A stretch of 22,524 nucleotides of DNA from UBA1737 sp964474685. GTDB lineage: Bacteria > Bacillota_I > Bacilli_A > ML615J-28 > CAG-313. Positions 7,864 to 15,157 of this stretch are shown one piece after another. The stretch covers positions 1 through 22,524 of the forward strand of contig CAYYTE010000017.1 in assembly GCA_964474685.1 (NCBI GenBank), given 5' to 3'. A program made the translations under genes and the position numbers. Each line of letters begins with the position of its first letter. Position 1 is the first letter of the stretch. A model generated the notes under the pieces. The model had not been told where the DNA came from. It was given only the letters and a program-made list of their open reading frames with translations, and did not search any database.

Positions 7864-8474
7864 GAATCCTCCTTAGACATTTTTATTATTAAATCATTAT
7901 ATGTATCAATCGTCAATTTACATATTGGATACTTATTCTCAATTAAATAAGAAATTGTATCAACAGTTGCTTCTAGCACGCCTTTATTAAGTGATTTGAA
8001 GCTTAGTTCTCTACAAGAAGAAAAGATACTTTCTTTACGATTCGGTTCAATAAAATCACTAATATAAATGAGTTTTTCATAATCATTCATTGATTTTCTT
8101 CCTGTAGTATGATAACGAATGGCATCTAGAATCAACTCATCCTGAACTCCATAATCTTTATTTGCTACTACAGCCCCCGCAAAACTATGCCACAAAGAAG
8201 GATAGAATAGAATCTCTTCATAAGCAACTTCACAAGGATGAATATTTAAATCCATTTTTGTATATTCTTTTAACACATCTTTCGGTAACAGCTTTGCACA
8301 GTCATGTAATATTCCTGAAATCTCAAGTCTCGTATTATCAAGTCCCATATGAAATTTATTATTTAAAAGAACTGCCGTTTCACTAACGCCTAAACTATGA
8401 TAGAATCTATCATGAACAACGTTATGAATAGTCATTTGTTCTTTCAATTTATTTTTCATTTCTTCAATTGTCAT
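7860..8474 (-). CDS. yqeK: YqeK, HD-domain Ap4A hydrolase
   Basis: YqeK is an HD-superfamily enzyme that splits diadenosine tetraphosphate symmetrically to two ADP, removing a stress alarmone. In this 204-residue protein the metal ligands are visible in order: His in RFYHSLGVS (residues about 23-31), HD in GILHDCAKLLPKD, His in SLWHSFAGA, and the closing Asp in YISDFIEPNR. HTTGRKSM is also a family signature. The gene overlaps both neighbours by four bases (ATGA), so the block is translationally coupled. In many Firmicutes nadD lies directly upstream of yqeK. Here yqeH is upstream instead and nadD is absent from the window. Confidence 0.94.
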   Translation of the reverse strand: MTIEEMKNKLKEQMTIHNVVHDRFYHSLGVSETAVLLNNKFHMGLDNTRLEISGILHDCAKLLPKDVLKEYTKMDLNIHPCEVAYEEILFYPSLWHSFAGAVVANKDYGVQDELILDAIRYHTTGRKSMNDYEKLIYISDFIEPNRKESIFSSCRELSFKSLNKGVLEATVDTISYLIENKYPICKLTIDTYNDLIIKMSKEDS

Positions 8475-9607
8475 AACATTTCCTTTTGAACATAATCTAT
8501 TGATATTTTGTTAAAACATCTTATATTTATTTTACCACCTTTTGCTTTAAAATGCAACAAACCAATACCGGAAATAAAAATATCATTATATTCATATAAA
8601 ATATCAATAAAATGGTCATCCCAATCCTGAACCCTATCAAATTCTTCTAGAGTCATTGGGGGAGTTAGCAATTTTGCATGCTGATTAACTAGTAAATCTT
8701 GGCGATTCTCTGTCTTAGTTCTATGACATATTATTTTTTCACTTCCATAAAAAGTGATACTAACTTGCTCAGATAATACATCGATAGATGCAAGTGCACC
8801 TAAGAACAAAGTATTTCCAATCGACAAATTAAACGTTCTCTCGTGAATAAACTTACCTGGGGTTAAAGATACTAAAGAATTGTAATCTAAATAAGTACCA
8901 TAACTAAAGGGATTAATAACACCTGGAGTATCAATGATAAAACAGTTTTTATCTAAAGTCATTTTAATAAACCCTAACGTAGTTTGATATTGGTCAGACG
9001 TTGTAATTTTATTAGAATTATCATTTAAATATAATGAAGATAAAGTATTCATCAATGTAGATTTACCCACAGACGTTGTACCTAACACATAGGCATCTTT
9101 AAAAGTTTCTATAATTTTGCCATACTTTTTAATATATTTATAATTGAGTATTGATTGAATTAACTTATCGATACCAATTTGTTTCATTGCTGAAATTTCA
9201 ATAGTTTTAATTACATTCATATTTCTTTTGCTAGCTAAATAGAAAACAAATTCATTAATAAAACGAGTATTTAAAGAACGTGGTAATAAATCTAATTTGT
9301 TTAATACAAGAATAACCGGTCTATTCATTACTATAGTATCAATACCATCAAAAAATCCACCCTTAGGGTCTAAACAATCAATTAATACAACAAACAAAGA
9401 ATCGTTTGTTGGAATTGTTTTTAATATTTCTAGATTATCAATTACAGTTTTATTTAAATTGTACTTTAAATGATAATTACGAATTTTAAAACATCGTTGG
9501 CAATAACACTCGCCTTGCTCCGACTGTACAATATCCCCAGGAATATAACCTGGTTTAGAACCATCAATTGATTGTAACTTGATTCCACATCCAATACATT
9601 TACTCAT
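8471..9607 (-). CDS. yqeH: Ribosome-assembly GTPase YqeH
   Basis: YqeH is a circularly permuted GTPase needed for 30S subunit assembly. The 378 residues begin with a zinc finger: Cys4 and Cys7 (CIGC), then C36 and C39 (CQRC). The GTPase motifs are in permuted order: NKLD (103-106, G4), then the P-loop GTTSVGKST (176-184, G1), TT (about 209-210, G2) and DTPG (226-229, G3). The C-terminal region should bind RNA or protein. I start it at ATG 9607 (MSKCIGCG), with a modest GGATGG five bases upstream. A GTG at 9622 would add five residues but has no Shine-Dalgarno. It overlaps yqeG by eight bases and yqeK by four. Confidence 0.95.
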   Translation of the reverse strand: MSKCIGCGIKLQSIDGSKPGYIPGDIVQSEQGECYCQRCFKIRNYHLKYNLNKTVIDNLEILKTIPTNDSLFVVLIDCLDPKGGFFDGIDTIVMNRPVILVLNKLDLLPRSLNTRFINEFVFYLASKRNMNVIKTIEISAMKQIGIDKLIQSILNYKYIKKYGKIIETFKDAYVLGTTSVGKSTLMNTLSSLYLNDNSNKITTSDQYQTTLGFIKMTLDKNCFIIDTPGVINPFSYGTYLDYNSLVSLTPGKFIHERTFNLSIGNTLFLGALASIDVLSEQVSITFYGSEKIICHRTKTENRQDLLVNQHAKLLTPPMTLEEFDRVQDWDDHFIDILYEYNDIFISGIGLLHFKAKGGKINIRCFNKISIDYVQKEML

Positions 9608-10154
9608 ATTTACCATCCACACTATATAAATCAGTAATTTGTTGCCACTTCTCTTGATCTATTTTCTTTATATTTCTCATAACGTAAAATTCTCTTAATC
9701 GATTTATCTTCGTATACCAATGTTCACTCTTTCGATCGATTGATTTCACCAAAACAGTATCTAATCCTATTTTATTACCACAAGCAATATCTGTAAGAAT
9801 TTGATCCCCTATAAATAATACAGTAGATGTATCTATTCTATTAGTCTTCATAAACTGTTGCAGTTTTCGACAATAGGGTTTGTTAGCTCTAGCTAAATAA
9901 TCATCAAAATATCCCTCTTGTAAAAAAGGAAGTAATCTTTTATTCGAATTATTAGTCACCGAAATAATAATATATCCCATATTATGGAGTTCTTTAAATA
10001 ACTGAATTAACCGAATATCAAAGTTCTTTTTTGTATAAGGTATTAATGTATTATCAATATCTGTAAAAATAATTGATTTACCATTTTGATATAACTTTTG
10101 AAAATCAATATCATAAATTGTCGGTAATATCTGGGTTGGTATATATTTATTCAA
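9600..10154 (-). CDS. yqeG: YqeG, HAD-family phosphatase
   Basis: This is a 184-residue HAD superfamily class III phosphatase of the YqeG type. FTDIDNTLIPY carries the nucleophile Asp32 and general acid Asp34. SVTNNSN (65-71) is motif II, Lys92 in ANKPYC is motif III, and GDQILTD (116-122) is motif IV. Homologues nearly always precede yqeH, but the substrate is not established. The start is TTG 10154 with AGGATG about five bases upstream. No ATG start fits, because the nearby ATG is followed by TAG. It is the first gene of the operon that runs to the MBL-fold gene and is preceded by a good promoter. Confidence 0.92.
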   Translation of the reverse strand: MNKYIPTQILPTIYDIDFQKLYQNGKSIIFTDIDNTLIPYTKKNFDIRLIQLFKELHNMGYIIISVTNNSNKRLLPFLQEGYFDDYLARANKPYCRKLQQFMKTNRIDTSTVLFIGDQILTDIACGNKIGLDTVLVKSIDRKSEHWYTKINRLREFYVMRNIKKIDQEKWQQITDLYSVDGKYE

Positions 10155-10183
10155 ATCTACATCCTACTTTCTTACTTATTAAT

Positions 10184-10212
10184 ATTATACTAAAAATCCA
10201 AGTATTAATCAA
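10184..10212 (-). promoter_or_regulatory. Promoter of the yqeG-yqeH-yqeK-rsfS operon
   Basis: On the minus strand TTGATT (10207-10212) is followed after 17 bases by TATAAT (10184-10189), about 30 bases before the yqeG start. The -10 is perfect and the -35 matches at four of six positions. Confidence 0.78.
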
Positions 10213-10285
10213 GTTATTTAAATCAAGGATTATAACAATCAAAAACTCAGTAAGCAAAAAAGAAAATAACACCAAAAAATACTAA

Positions 10286-10453
10286 ATGAAGATTCATCTC
10301 AAGAATAAAATCATAAAGAATTCGATGGAGTACTTGATTTCAAAGCATAAAACAATGTCTGATAGTCAAAAATCTTAGGCATTCAATGAATTATTATTTA
10401 AGGCCCTTGTTGCACTTCAAAATTTAATTTACTTTCATAAAATATTTGTCTAA
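10286..10453 (+). pseudogene. Possible decayed small ORF (very uncertain)
   Basis: Reading from ATG 10286 gives 30 codons, then TAG (10376-10378), then 24 more codons before TAA. The peptide after the stop is amphipathic and helical in look. No ribosome binding site precedes the ATG. In DNA this AT-rich such a frame is not improbable by chance. I do not recognise the sequence. Confidence 0.12.
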
Positions 10454-10458
10454 ATTAA

Positions 10459-10487
10459 TCGACTTATTCATCAATCTAGTGTATAAT
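10459..10487 (+). promoter_or_regulatory. Promoter of tcdA
   Basis: A perfect TATAAT is at 10482-10487. At 17 bases upstream lies TCGACT (10459-10464), which matches TTGACA at four positions. Transcription would start near 10494. This places the ATG at 10486 upstream of the transcript and supports translation from ATG 10516. Confidence 0.65.
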
Positions 10488-10515
10488 GGTTATAGATATT
10501 AGAAGGGATAATGCT

Positions 10516-11241
10516 ATGGAAAAATTTAGTCGTTCATCATTAATCTATACAAAAGAAGGAATAGAAATTATTCAAAAGAAAAAAATAGCAATAATGGGCC
10601 TTGGTGGTGTAGGGAGTTACGTTTTTGAAGCGTTAATCCGAACAGGTGTTAGAGAATTTTATTTATATGATGCGGATACAATAGATATAACAAATTGTAA
10701 TCGGCAACTTTTCGCTCTACATTCCACCTTAATGAAACCAAAAGTAGATGTCGCAAAAATGCGAGGGGAAGATATTAATCCAAATGTCATAATTCACACG
10801 CAACGAATCTTTATAGATCAAACATCAATTCAATCCCTCCCTTTTCAAGAGTTTGACTACATCATTGATGCTATTGATACGGTTTCAAGCAAAATTCTTT
10901 TAATTGAATATGCTAAAAAATATAATGTTCCTATTATTTGTTCAATGGGAACGGGCAATAAAATCGATCCATTTGCATTTCAAATCACCGATATTTCAAA
11001 AACATCCGTTTGTCCATTAGCGAGAGTAATGAGACAAGTTTTAAAAAAAAGAAATATTTCAAATGTTGTCGTTTTATGGTCAAAAGAAAATCCAATAAAA
11101 CCAAATTATACAGTAGCACAAAAAGAAGAAAATCAAAACAAACTTCCCCCAGGTTCTACCTCTTTTATTCCAGGAATTGCAGGTTTAACTATTGCGGGAT
11201 ATGTAATCAATGACTTAATTAAAAAGGAAATCCCTAGATAA
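10516..11241 (+). CDS. tcdA: tRNA threonylcarbamoyladenosine dehydratase TcdA
   Basis: TcdA is an E1/ThiF-type enzyme that uses ATP to cyclise t6A37 of ANN-decoding tRNAs to ct6A. The 241 residues hold GLGGVGS (28-34) of the nucleotide fold, YDADTIDITNCNRQ (51-64) with the conserved Asp, Asn and Arg, and Lys77. A later VCPLARVMRQ segment and the C-terminal LPPGSTSFIPGIAG are typical of the YgdL/CsdL branch and distinguish it from MoeB or ThiF. I start at ATG 10516 with AAGGGA upstream. The earlier in-frame ATG 10486 overlaps the promoter -10. The gene stands alone on plus, divergent from yqeG, and ends in a terminator that overlaps its stop. Confidence 0.94.
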   Translation: MEKFSRSSLIYTKEGIEIIQKKKIAIMGLGGVGSYVFEALIRTGVREFYLYDADTIDITNCNRQLFALHSTLMKPKVDVAKMRGEDINPNVIIHTQRIFIDQTSIQSLPFQEFDYIIDAIDTVSSKILLIEYAKKYNVPIICSMGTGNKIDPFAFQITDISKTSVCPLARVMRQVLKKRNISNVVVLWSKENPIKPNYTVAQKEENQNKLPPGSTSFIPGIAGLTIAGYVINDLIKKEIPR

Positions 11242-11267
11242 GTTCTAAGGATTCCCTTTTTTTATAT
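11221..11267 (+). terminator. Bidirectional terminator between tcdA and the zinc-ribbon gene
   Basis: An 18-base arm (11221-11238) pairs with 11244-11261 with two mismatches and a five-base loop. On plus the right arm ends in seven T. On minus the complement of the opening five A gives a T-run. The hairpin therefore can stop tcdA from the left and the mtnN operon from the right. The left arm is inside the tcdA coding end. Confidence 0.8.
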
Positions 11268-11268
11268 T

Positions 11269-11745
11269 TTAATTAAATGTGGAAGAACAATAAGTACATT
11301 GGTAACCTTTCTTGGTTTTCAATAACTGACTACTACCACAAAATGGACAAATATGAGTCTCATTTACCTTGTTACTATTTTTAACTAATTTATTATCAAT
11401 AAATAAATATCCTCTTAGATAACCTTTTTTAATAAGATAGATAATTGCTTGAGTAGAATCCGCCTCATTTATCTGTAAAGTTGAACAAATGATTGAAGTA
11501 TCAAAGATATTTTCAGTTTGAATCAATTTACAAACATGATAATAACGATTAAGGTTTCCAAAGTGAATCCAAAAGAAAGGTAATCCATAGAAACTAAAAG
11601 CAACATATGCTATAGAGAGCCACATAAAGATAGTTTTACCGTTAATTGCGAAAATAATAATTCCAACAATAGAAAGTATCGCAAGAACGGATAAAACAAT
11701 TGAAAATACTAAATATAGACCAAGCTTTTTATGAAATGATTTCAT
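11269..11745 (-). CDS. Two-helix membrane protein with zinc ribbon, function unknown
   Basis: I do not recognise this 158-residue protein. Two hydrophobic segments (about 10-34 and 38-60) place it in the membrane as a hairpin. A soluble part of about 70 residues follows. Its pattern TSIICSTLQINEADSTQAI, then YLIKKGYLRGYLFIDNKLV, resembles a winged-helix-like fold ending in a beta hairpin. The C-terminus is a zinc ribbon with CPFC (133, 136) and CTYC (150, 153). A cytosolic zinc ribbon tethered to the membrane suggests a sensor or scaffold, but that is inference. The start has a weak GAAGAG Shine-Dalgarno. It is the third gene after greA and mtnN, 15 bases beyond mtnN, and ends at a bidirectional terminator. 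Confidence 0.72.
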   Translation of the reverse strand: MKSFHKKLGLYLVFSIVLSVLAILSIVGIIIFAINGKTIFMWLSIAYVAFSFYGLPFFWIHFGNLNRYYHVCKLIQTENIFDTSIICSTLQINEADSTQAIIYLIKKGYLRGYLFIDNKLVKNSNKVNETHICPFCGSSQLLKTKKGYQCTYCSSTFN

Positions 11746-11760
11746 TATCTCTTCTTTCTA

Positions 11761-12477
11761 CTATTTACTCAATAATGGTAATAAATACTCAATAACATAA
11801 TCAACAGATTTATCTGCTGAAAGTGGAGCAAACTTTTCATAATCAAATTTTGAAGAGGACCCAATAACGTCCGAAATTGCTCGAATCACTAAAACAGGTG
11901 TTTTAAATAAATAAGCAACTTGTGCAATCGAAAAAGATTCCATATCAAAACAACCAATAATAGGATCATTTTTATACTTTTTTGTTATAGAATAAGCAAC
12001 ATCATAGTTGACTTGAAATTGATCCCCAGAAGCAATTGAAGCAAAGATACAATGAGTATTTAAAGCCTTTAATTGCTTAATTATTGACTCATCACATAAA
12101 TAACACTCGGGTAATCCTTGAAGTTGACCATATGCTAAATCTTGAGTAATATCAGATGTTTGATCACAATCGGAAGAATAAATGGAAGTAGCAACAACTA
12201 AATCCAAAGGATGCATATCCTTTAACATTCCCCCCGCAATCCCCGTATTCACAAGATAATCAGGCTTAAAATGCTCCATTAATAATGAAGCAACTACCGC
12301 CGCATTGATTTTTCCAATTCCACAAATAGCAAGAATTAGTTGATGGTTTATAGATTTTATTGAATAAAACTTGTAACAACAAATTTGGGTGACCTCGTAG
12401 TCAGGATATAGTTCTAAATATCGATTCAGTTCTATACTCATCGCACAAAGAATGCCAATAACTTTTCTTTCTTTCAT
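11761..12477 (-). CDS. mtnN: MTA/SAH nucleosidase
   Basis: MtnN (Pfs) cleaves S-adenosylhomocysteine and methylthioadenosine to adenine and the thioribose moiety, relieving inhibition of methyltransferases and feeding methionine salvage. The 238 residues contain IGILCAM with Glu16 as the likely catalytic base, NTGIAGG (77-83), IASGDQF (148-154), FDMES with Glu180 binding ribose, and AISD with Asp203 protonating adenine. All key residues of the family are present. Between the SSDCDQT and AYGQLQGLP segments there is a slightly longer loop than in the enterobacterial enzyme. Its ATG directly follows the greA stop codon with no gap, so it depends on greA translation. It is well placed to deal with SAH made by the upstream TrmR. 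Confidence 0.94.
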   Translation of the reverse strand: MKERKVIGILCAMSIELNRYLELYPDYEVTQICCYKFYSIKSINHQLILAICGIGKINAAVVASLLMEHFKPDYLVNTGIAGGMLKDMHPLDLVVATSIYSSDCDQTSDITQDLAYGQLQGLPECYLCDESIIKQLKALNTHCIFASIASGDQFQVNYDVAYSITKKYKNDPIIGCFDMESFSIAQVAYLFKTPVLVIRAISDVIGSSSKFDYEKFAPLSADKSVDYVIEYLLPLLSK

Positions 12478-12972
12478 TTATTTACTTTTTTTTGTTGATT
12501 TTTTACTAGACTTAGGTTCTTTTATATCAACAACTTTAACTTTAAATGCGGCACCATCCTCAGTTTTAACGAGTACCTCGTCACCTTTTTTCGCGTGTAA
12601 AACTGCTTGTCCTAAAGGCGAAGCATCCGACATTTTTTGTTGAAGTGGATCTGCTTCGATACTACCAACTAATTGATACGTTTGTTCAACAGAATCACTC
12701 AAAAAACGAATAGTAATAACTTTTGTTAAATTATTACCTTCATCCCCTGTAATAATAACAGCATTCTTAATTTCATTCTCGGTTTCTTTAATTCTTGAAA
12801 CAATTCGAGATTGATTCTCTCTTGCGGAAGCATAATCCGCATTTTCAGATAAGTCACCTTGGCTTCTAGCGTCTTTAATTGCAACTAAGTTTTCTGCTTG
12901 TTCTTTCTTTAGTTCTTCTAATTGCTTTTTAAGTTTCTCAAAACCCTCTTTAGTTATATTTTGTTGACTCAT
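12478..12972 (-). CDS. greA: Transcription elongation factor GreA
   Basis: GreA enters the secondary channel of RNA polymerase and stimulates cleavage of backtracked transcripts. The 164 residues begin with a coiled-coil hairpin. At its tip ARSQGDLSENADY (about 35-47) carries the acidic residues that act in the active site. The C-terminal FKBP-like domain follows, with MSDASPLGQAVL and KKGDEVLV. A Lys/Ser-rich tail (KSSKKSTKKSK) extends the usual 158-residue length. AGAGG lies eight bases before the ATG. A consensus promoter lies directly upstream, so greA can be transcribed apart from the trhP genes. Confidence 0.97.
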   Translation of the reverse strand: MSQQNITKEGFEKLKKQLEELKKEQAENLVAIKDARSQGDLSENADYASARENQSRIVSRIKETENEIKNAVIITGDEGNNLTKVITIRFLSDSVEQTYQLVGSIEADPLQQKMSDASPLGQAVLHAKKGDEVLVKTEDGAAFKVKVVDIKEPKSSKKSTKKSK

Positions 12973-13014
12973 ATTCTATTCCTCTTTTCTAATTATTAAA
13001 ATATTCATTTATAT

Positions 13015-13043
13015 ATTATAGCAAATTTTTACTTCTTTTGCAA
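13015..13043 (-). promoter_or_regulatory. Promoter of greA-mtnN
   Basis: On the minus strand TTGCAA (13038-13043) is followed after 17 bases by TATAAT (13015-13020), which is preceded by TGC, an extended -10. It sits between trhP2 and greA, about 40 bases before the greA start. I see no terminator after trhP2, so read-through from trmR-trhP is also likely. Confidence 0.82.
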
Positions 13044-13059
13044 GATATTTATTAAAACC

Positions 13060-14268
13060 TTATCTATTTAAAACACGAACCATTGAATAAGGTTCTACAA
13101 TTTCACTTAAATCTACTTCTACTTCTACTAAAGGGCAATTGCAAACAAGAAGTGGAAGCTTCGTTTTTACATCTATAATAGAATTAATTTGAAAACCCTT
13201 ACTCGTTTTATTAGGCCCAAATATCTCTACCCAATCCCCAACTTTAAAATAATTACGAACAAGCAATGTTGCTTTTTTTGTATCTATATCTTGCTTTAAT
13301 ACATCCGCAATATAACTTTGATTGGGGTGACTATTGTCCGAATCGTATAGTTGAAGTAAAGGTGTAGCCTCACCAAATAGAAAACCAGTTGATGTTAACC
13401 TGTTTTCAGTCTTAGCAATTCTTTCTTCATATACTTTCATATGAGATGTAGCCTCAAGTGGGTTAAGATAATATTCATCAATAAACTTACGATAACAGGA
13501 TATAACACAAGCTAAATAATAACTTGACTTCATTCTACCTTCAATTTTTAAGGAACAAATCCCCATATCAATTAACCGAGGAATTGCCTCTAGTGCCATT
13601 AAGTCTTTTGATCCCATATTAAAGAAAGGATGTTTAAATAAACGTTTTTTTCCATTATATAAATAATAATTCCACCTACATGAATGAGCACAACCACCAC
13701 GATTTGCATCTCTAGTAGTTAAATGGTTTGATAACATACAGCGTCCGGAATAACTCGAGCACATCCCACCATGGATAAATACTTCTAAATCAATTGATGA
13801 ATGATTTGAAATCTTTTGAATTTCATCTAGGGATGCTTCTCTTGCTAAAACAATACGAGAACAATTAACCACCGATTTATAAAACTCAAGGGAAGAATTA
13901 TTCAAAACGGATAATTGAGTGGAAATATGTCGTTCTACACTAGGAATAAGTTCTTCCGCTCTTTTAAGAATCGTACAGGAAGAAGATATAATAGCATCCA
14001 CAGAATAACTTCCTATATCGAGTAAATACTTATCTAAATTGTCTAAATCAGAATCATGAGGAAGTATGTTCATAGTAACATAAACCAATTTATTTAATCC
14101 ATGGGCAAAGGTGCATAATTCTTTAATATCATCCATTGTAAAATTAGAAGCTCTTGCTCTAAGACTAAAATTACTCCCACCCACATATACCGCATCCGCA
14201 CCATATAGAAGGGCAATCTTAGCTCTTCTTAAATCTCCTGCTGGAGCAAGTAATTCAATTTTATTCAC
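13060..14268 (-). CDS. trhP2: tRNA uridine-34 hydroxylation protein TrhP2 (U32 family)
   Basis: TrhP proteins of the U32 'peptidase' family are needed to form 5-hydroxyuridine at wobble position 34 of tRNA, using prephenate in known systems. The 402 residues open with KIELLAPAGDL and GADAVYVGG. They contain EVFIHGGMCSSYSGRC and further cysteines, four in all (Cys174, 181, 197 and 201 counted from the upstream ATG), suited to an iron-sulfur cluster. SLKIEGRMKS and a C-terminal beta-barrel portion follow. I prefer GTG 14268, with GGTGG five bases upstream. The ATG at 14280 adds four residues but has a Shine-Dalgarno at zero spacing. It overlaps trhP1 and follows trmR, the same order as yrrM-yrrN-yrrO of Bacillus subtilis, though udk is absent between it and greA. 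Confidence 0.9.
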   Translation of the reverse strand: MNKIELLAPAGDLRRAKIALLYGADAVYVGGSNFSLRARASNFTMDDIKELCTFAHGLNKLVYVTMNILPHDSDLDNLDKYLLDIGSYSVDAIISSSCTILKRAEELIPSVERHISTQLSVLNNSSLEFYKSVVNCSRIVLAREASLDEIQKISNHSSIDLEVFIHGGMCSSYSGRCMLSNHLTTRDANRGGCAHSCRWNYYLYNGKKRLFKHPFFNMGSKDLMALEAIPRLIDMGICSLKIEGRMKSSYYLACVISCYRKFIDEYYLNPLEATSHMKVYEERIAKTENRLTSTGFLFGEATPLLQLYDSDNSHPNQSYIADVLKQDIDTKKATLLVRNYFKVGDWVEIFGPNKTSKGFQINSIIDVKTKLPLLVCNCPLVEVEVDLSEIVEPYSMVRVLNR

Positions 14269-15157
14269 CTTTTCCACCATCCTTTATTAAAACAGTCGAA
14301 AATGAATATGCCCCCGTATTATATAATTCTTCTTTATGAAGAGATTCAAGAAAGAGGTGTTCATTCTGATTTTTAAAAAGGGTAAAATAACTTTTTAAAA
14401 CAACTAGATACTTTTTAACTGTTAAAAAGTTGCCCGCAATGATTCCCCATTTTACTTTCTTAAATAAACAAGGATTTGATAAATAAGAAAAACCAGATTC
14501 ATAAATGGTTGTTCGATTATTCATTTCTCGAATAGGGTATAATTCTTTTCTTGTCATCTCTTGTAATGACAGTGATTTATAATTTGGAAAGTTTGTTTTA
14601 TGATATTGTAATAAAAAATTTCTTAAAAGGTTTCTTCTCGAATAAAAAATATTTGCTTTAACAAAAACATCCAAACATAAATCACCCATTGAACTCATCA
14701 CTATACTATCAACTTCACTCAAAGATAATTGATTCGATACCACCGCATCTCCAAAATAATTTTTATAAAATTCAATATCGGGTCTATTGGTTAAATAAGT
14801 AGGAGCTTTATAAATGAGTACTAGATTTAAAGAACATTTGTCTTTCAAGTACTTACCAAGCCCAACATCAGAAAAAATAACCCCATCAATTCTATCTAAA
14901 TTACTTAATACAATTTGACTTACTGAATGAATTCTTTCTTCTTCATAAATCTCATTACATACTAGAAAAAACTTTTTATTCATGCTATGCATAATTGACG
15001 CAACACTGCGAATCTCTATAATAGACAAGTAGCAACTACAATCAATACTAAAATCTTTTAGTCCACAATACATTGCATCATAGTAAATGGAATCATACTT
15101 ATCACTTTTTAATAGTCTCAAAAACTCTTTTCCAATATACTCAATTATTACTTTCAT
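14261..15157 (-). CDS. trhP1: Divergent U32-family protein, TrhP1-like
   Basis: The 298-residue product is most likely the YrrN/TrhP1 partner of TrhP2. Sequence alone is weakly conserved. I see a barrel-like alternation with DGVIFSDVGLGKYLKD, the central DLCLDVFVKANIFYSRRNL, and REMNNRTTIYESG near the C-terminus, which resemble U32 positions. The CxxxxxGRC cysteine pattern of catalytic U32 proteins is missing and the length is short. The assignment rests mainly on position: its ATG overlaps the trmR stop (ATGA) and its end overlaps trhP2, matching yrrM-yrrN-yrrO of Bacillus subtilis. It may be a non-catalytic subunit or may support the same U34 hydroxylation. Confidence 0.68.
   Translation of the reverse strand: MKVIIEYIGKEFLRLLKSDKYDSIYYDAMYCGLKDFSIDCSCYLSIIEIRSVASIMHSMNKKFFLVCNEIYEEERIHSVSQIVLSNLDRIDGVIFSDVGLGKYLKDKCSLNLVLIYKAPTYLTNRPDIEFYKNYFGDAVVSNQLSLSEVDSIVMSSMGDLCLDVFVKANIFYSRRNLLRNFLLQYHKTNFPNYKSLSLQEMTRKELYPIREMNNRTTIYESGFSYLSNPCLFKKVKWGIIAGNFLTVKKYLVVLKSYFTLFKNQNEHLFLESLHKEELYNTGAYSFSTVLIKDGGKGE

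Larger units (their letters stand above)
10155..10515. other. Divergent intergenic region between yqeG and tcdA
   Basis: This stretch of about 360 bases is AT-rich and holds the yqeG promoter at its left end and the tcdA promoter at its right end. The middle (about 10215-10455) has no hairpin terminator, tRNA or riboswitch-like fold that I can see. One plus frame reads from ATG 10286 to TAA 10451-10453 with a single internal TAG at 10376-10378. Its second half (NELLFKALVALQNLIYFHK) looks somewhat protein-like. There is no Shine-Dalgarno, so it may be chance or a decayed small gene. Confidence 0.6.

Noticed and set aside
10400..10435. GGCCCTTGTTGCACTTCAAAATTT segment, briefly considered as the terminal repeat of an IS30-like insertion sequence
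   Set aside because: No matching opposite end, no target duplication and no transposase frame nearby; the resemblance is from memory only.
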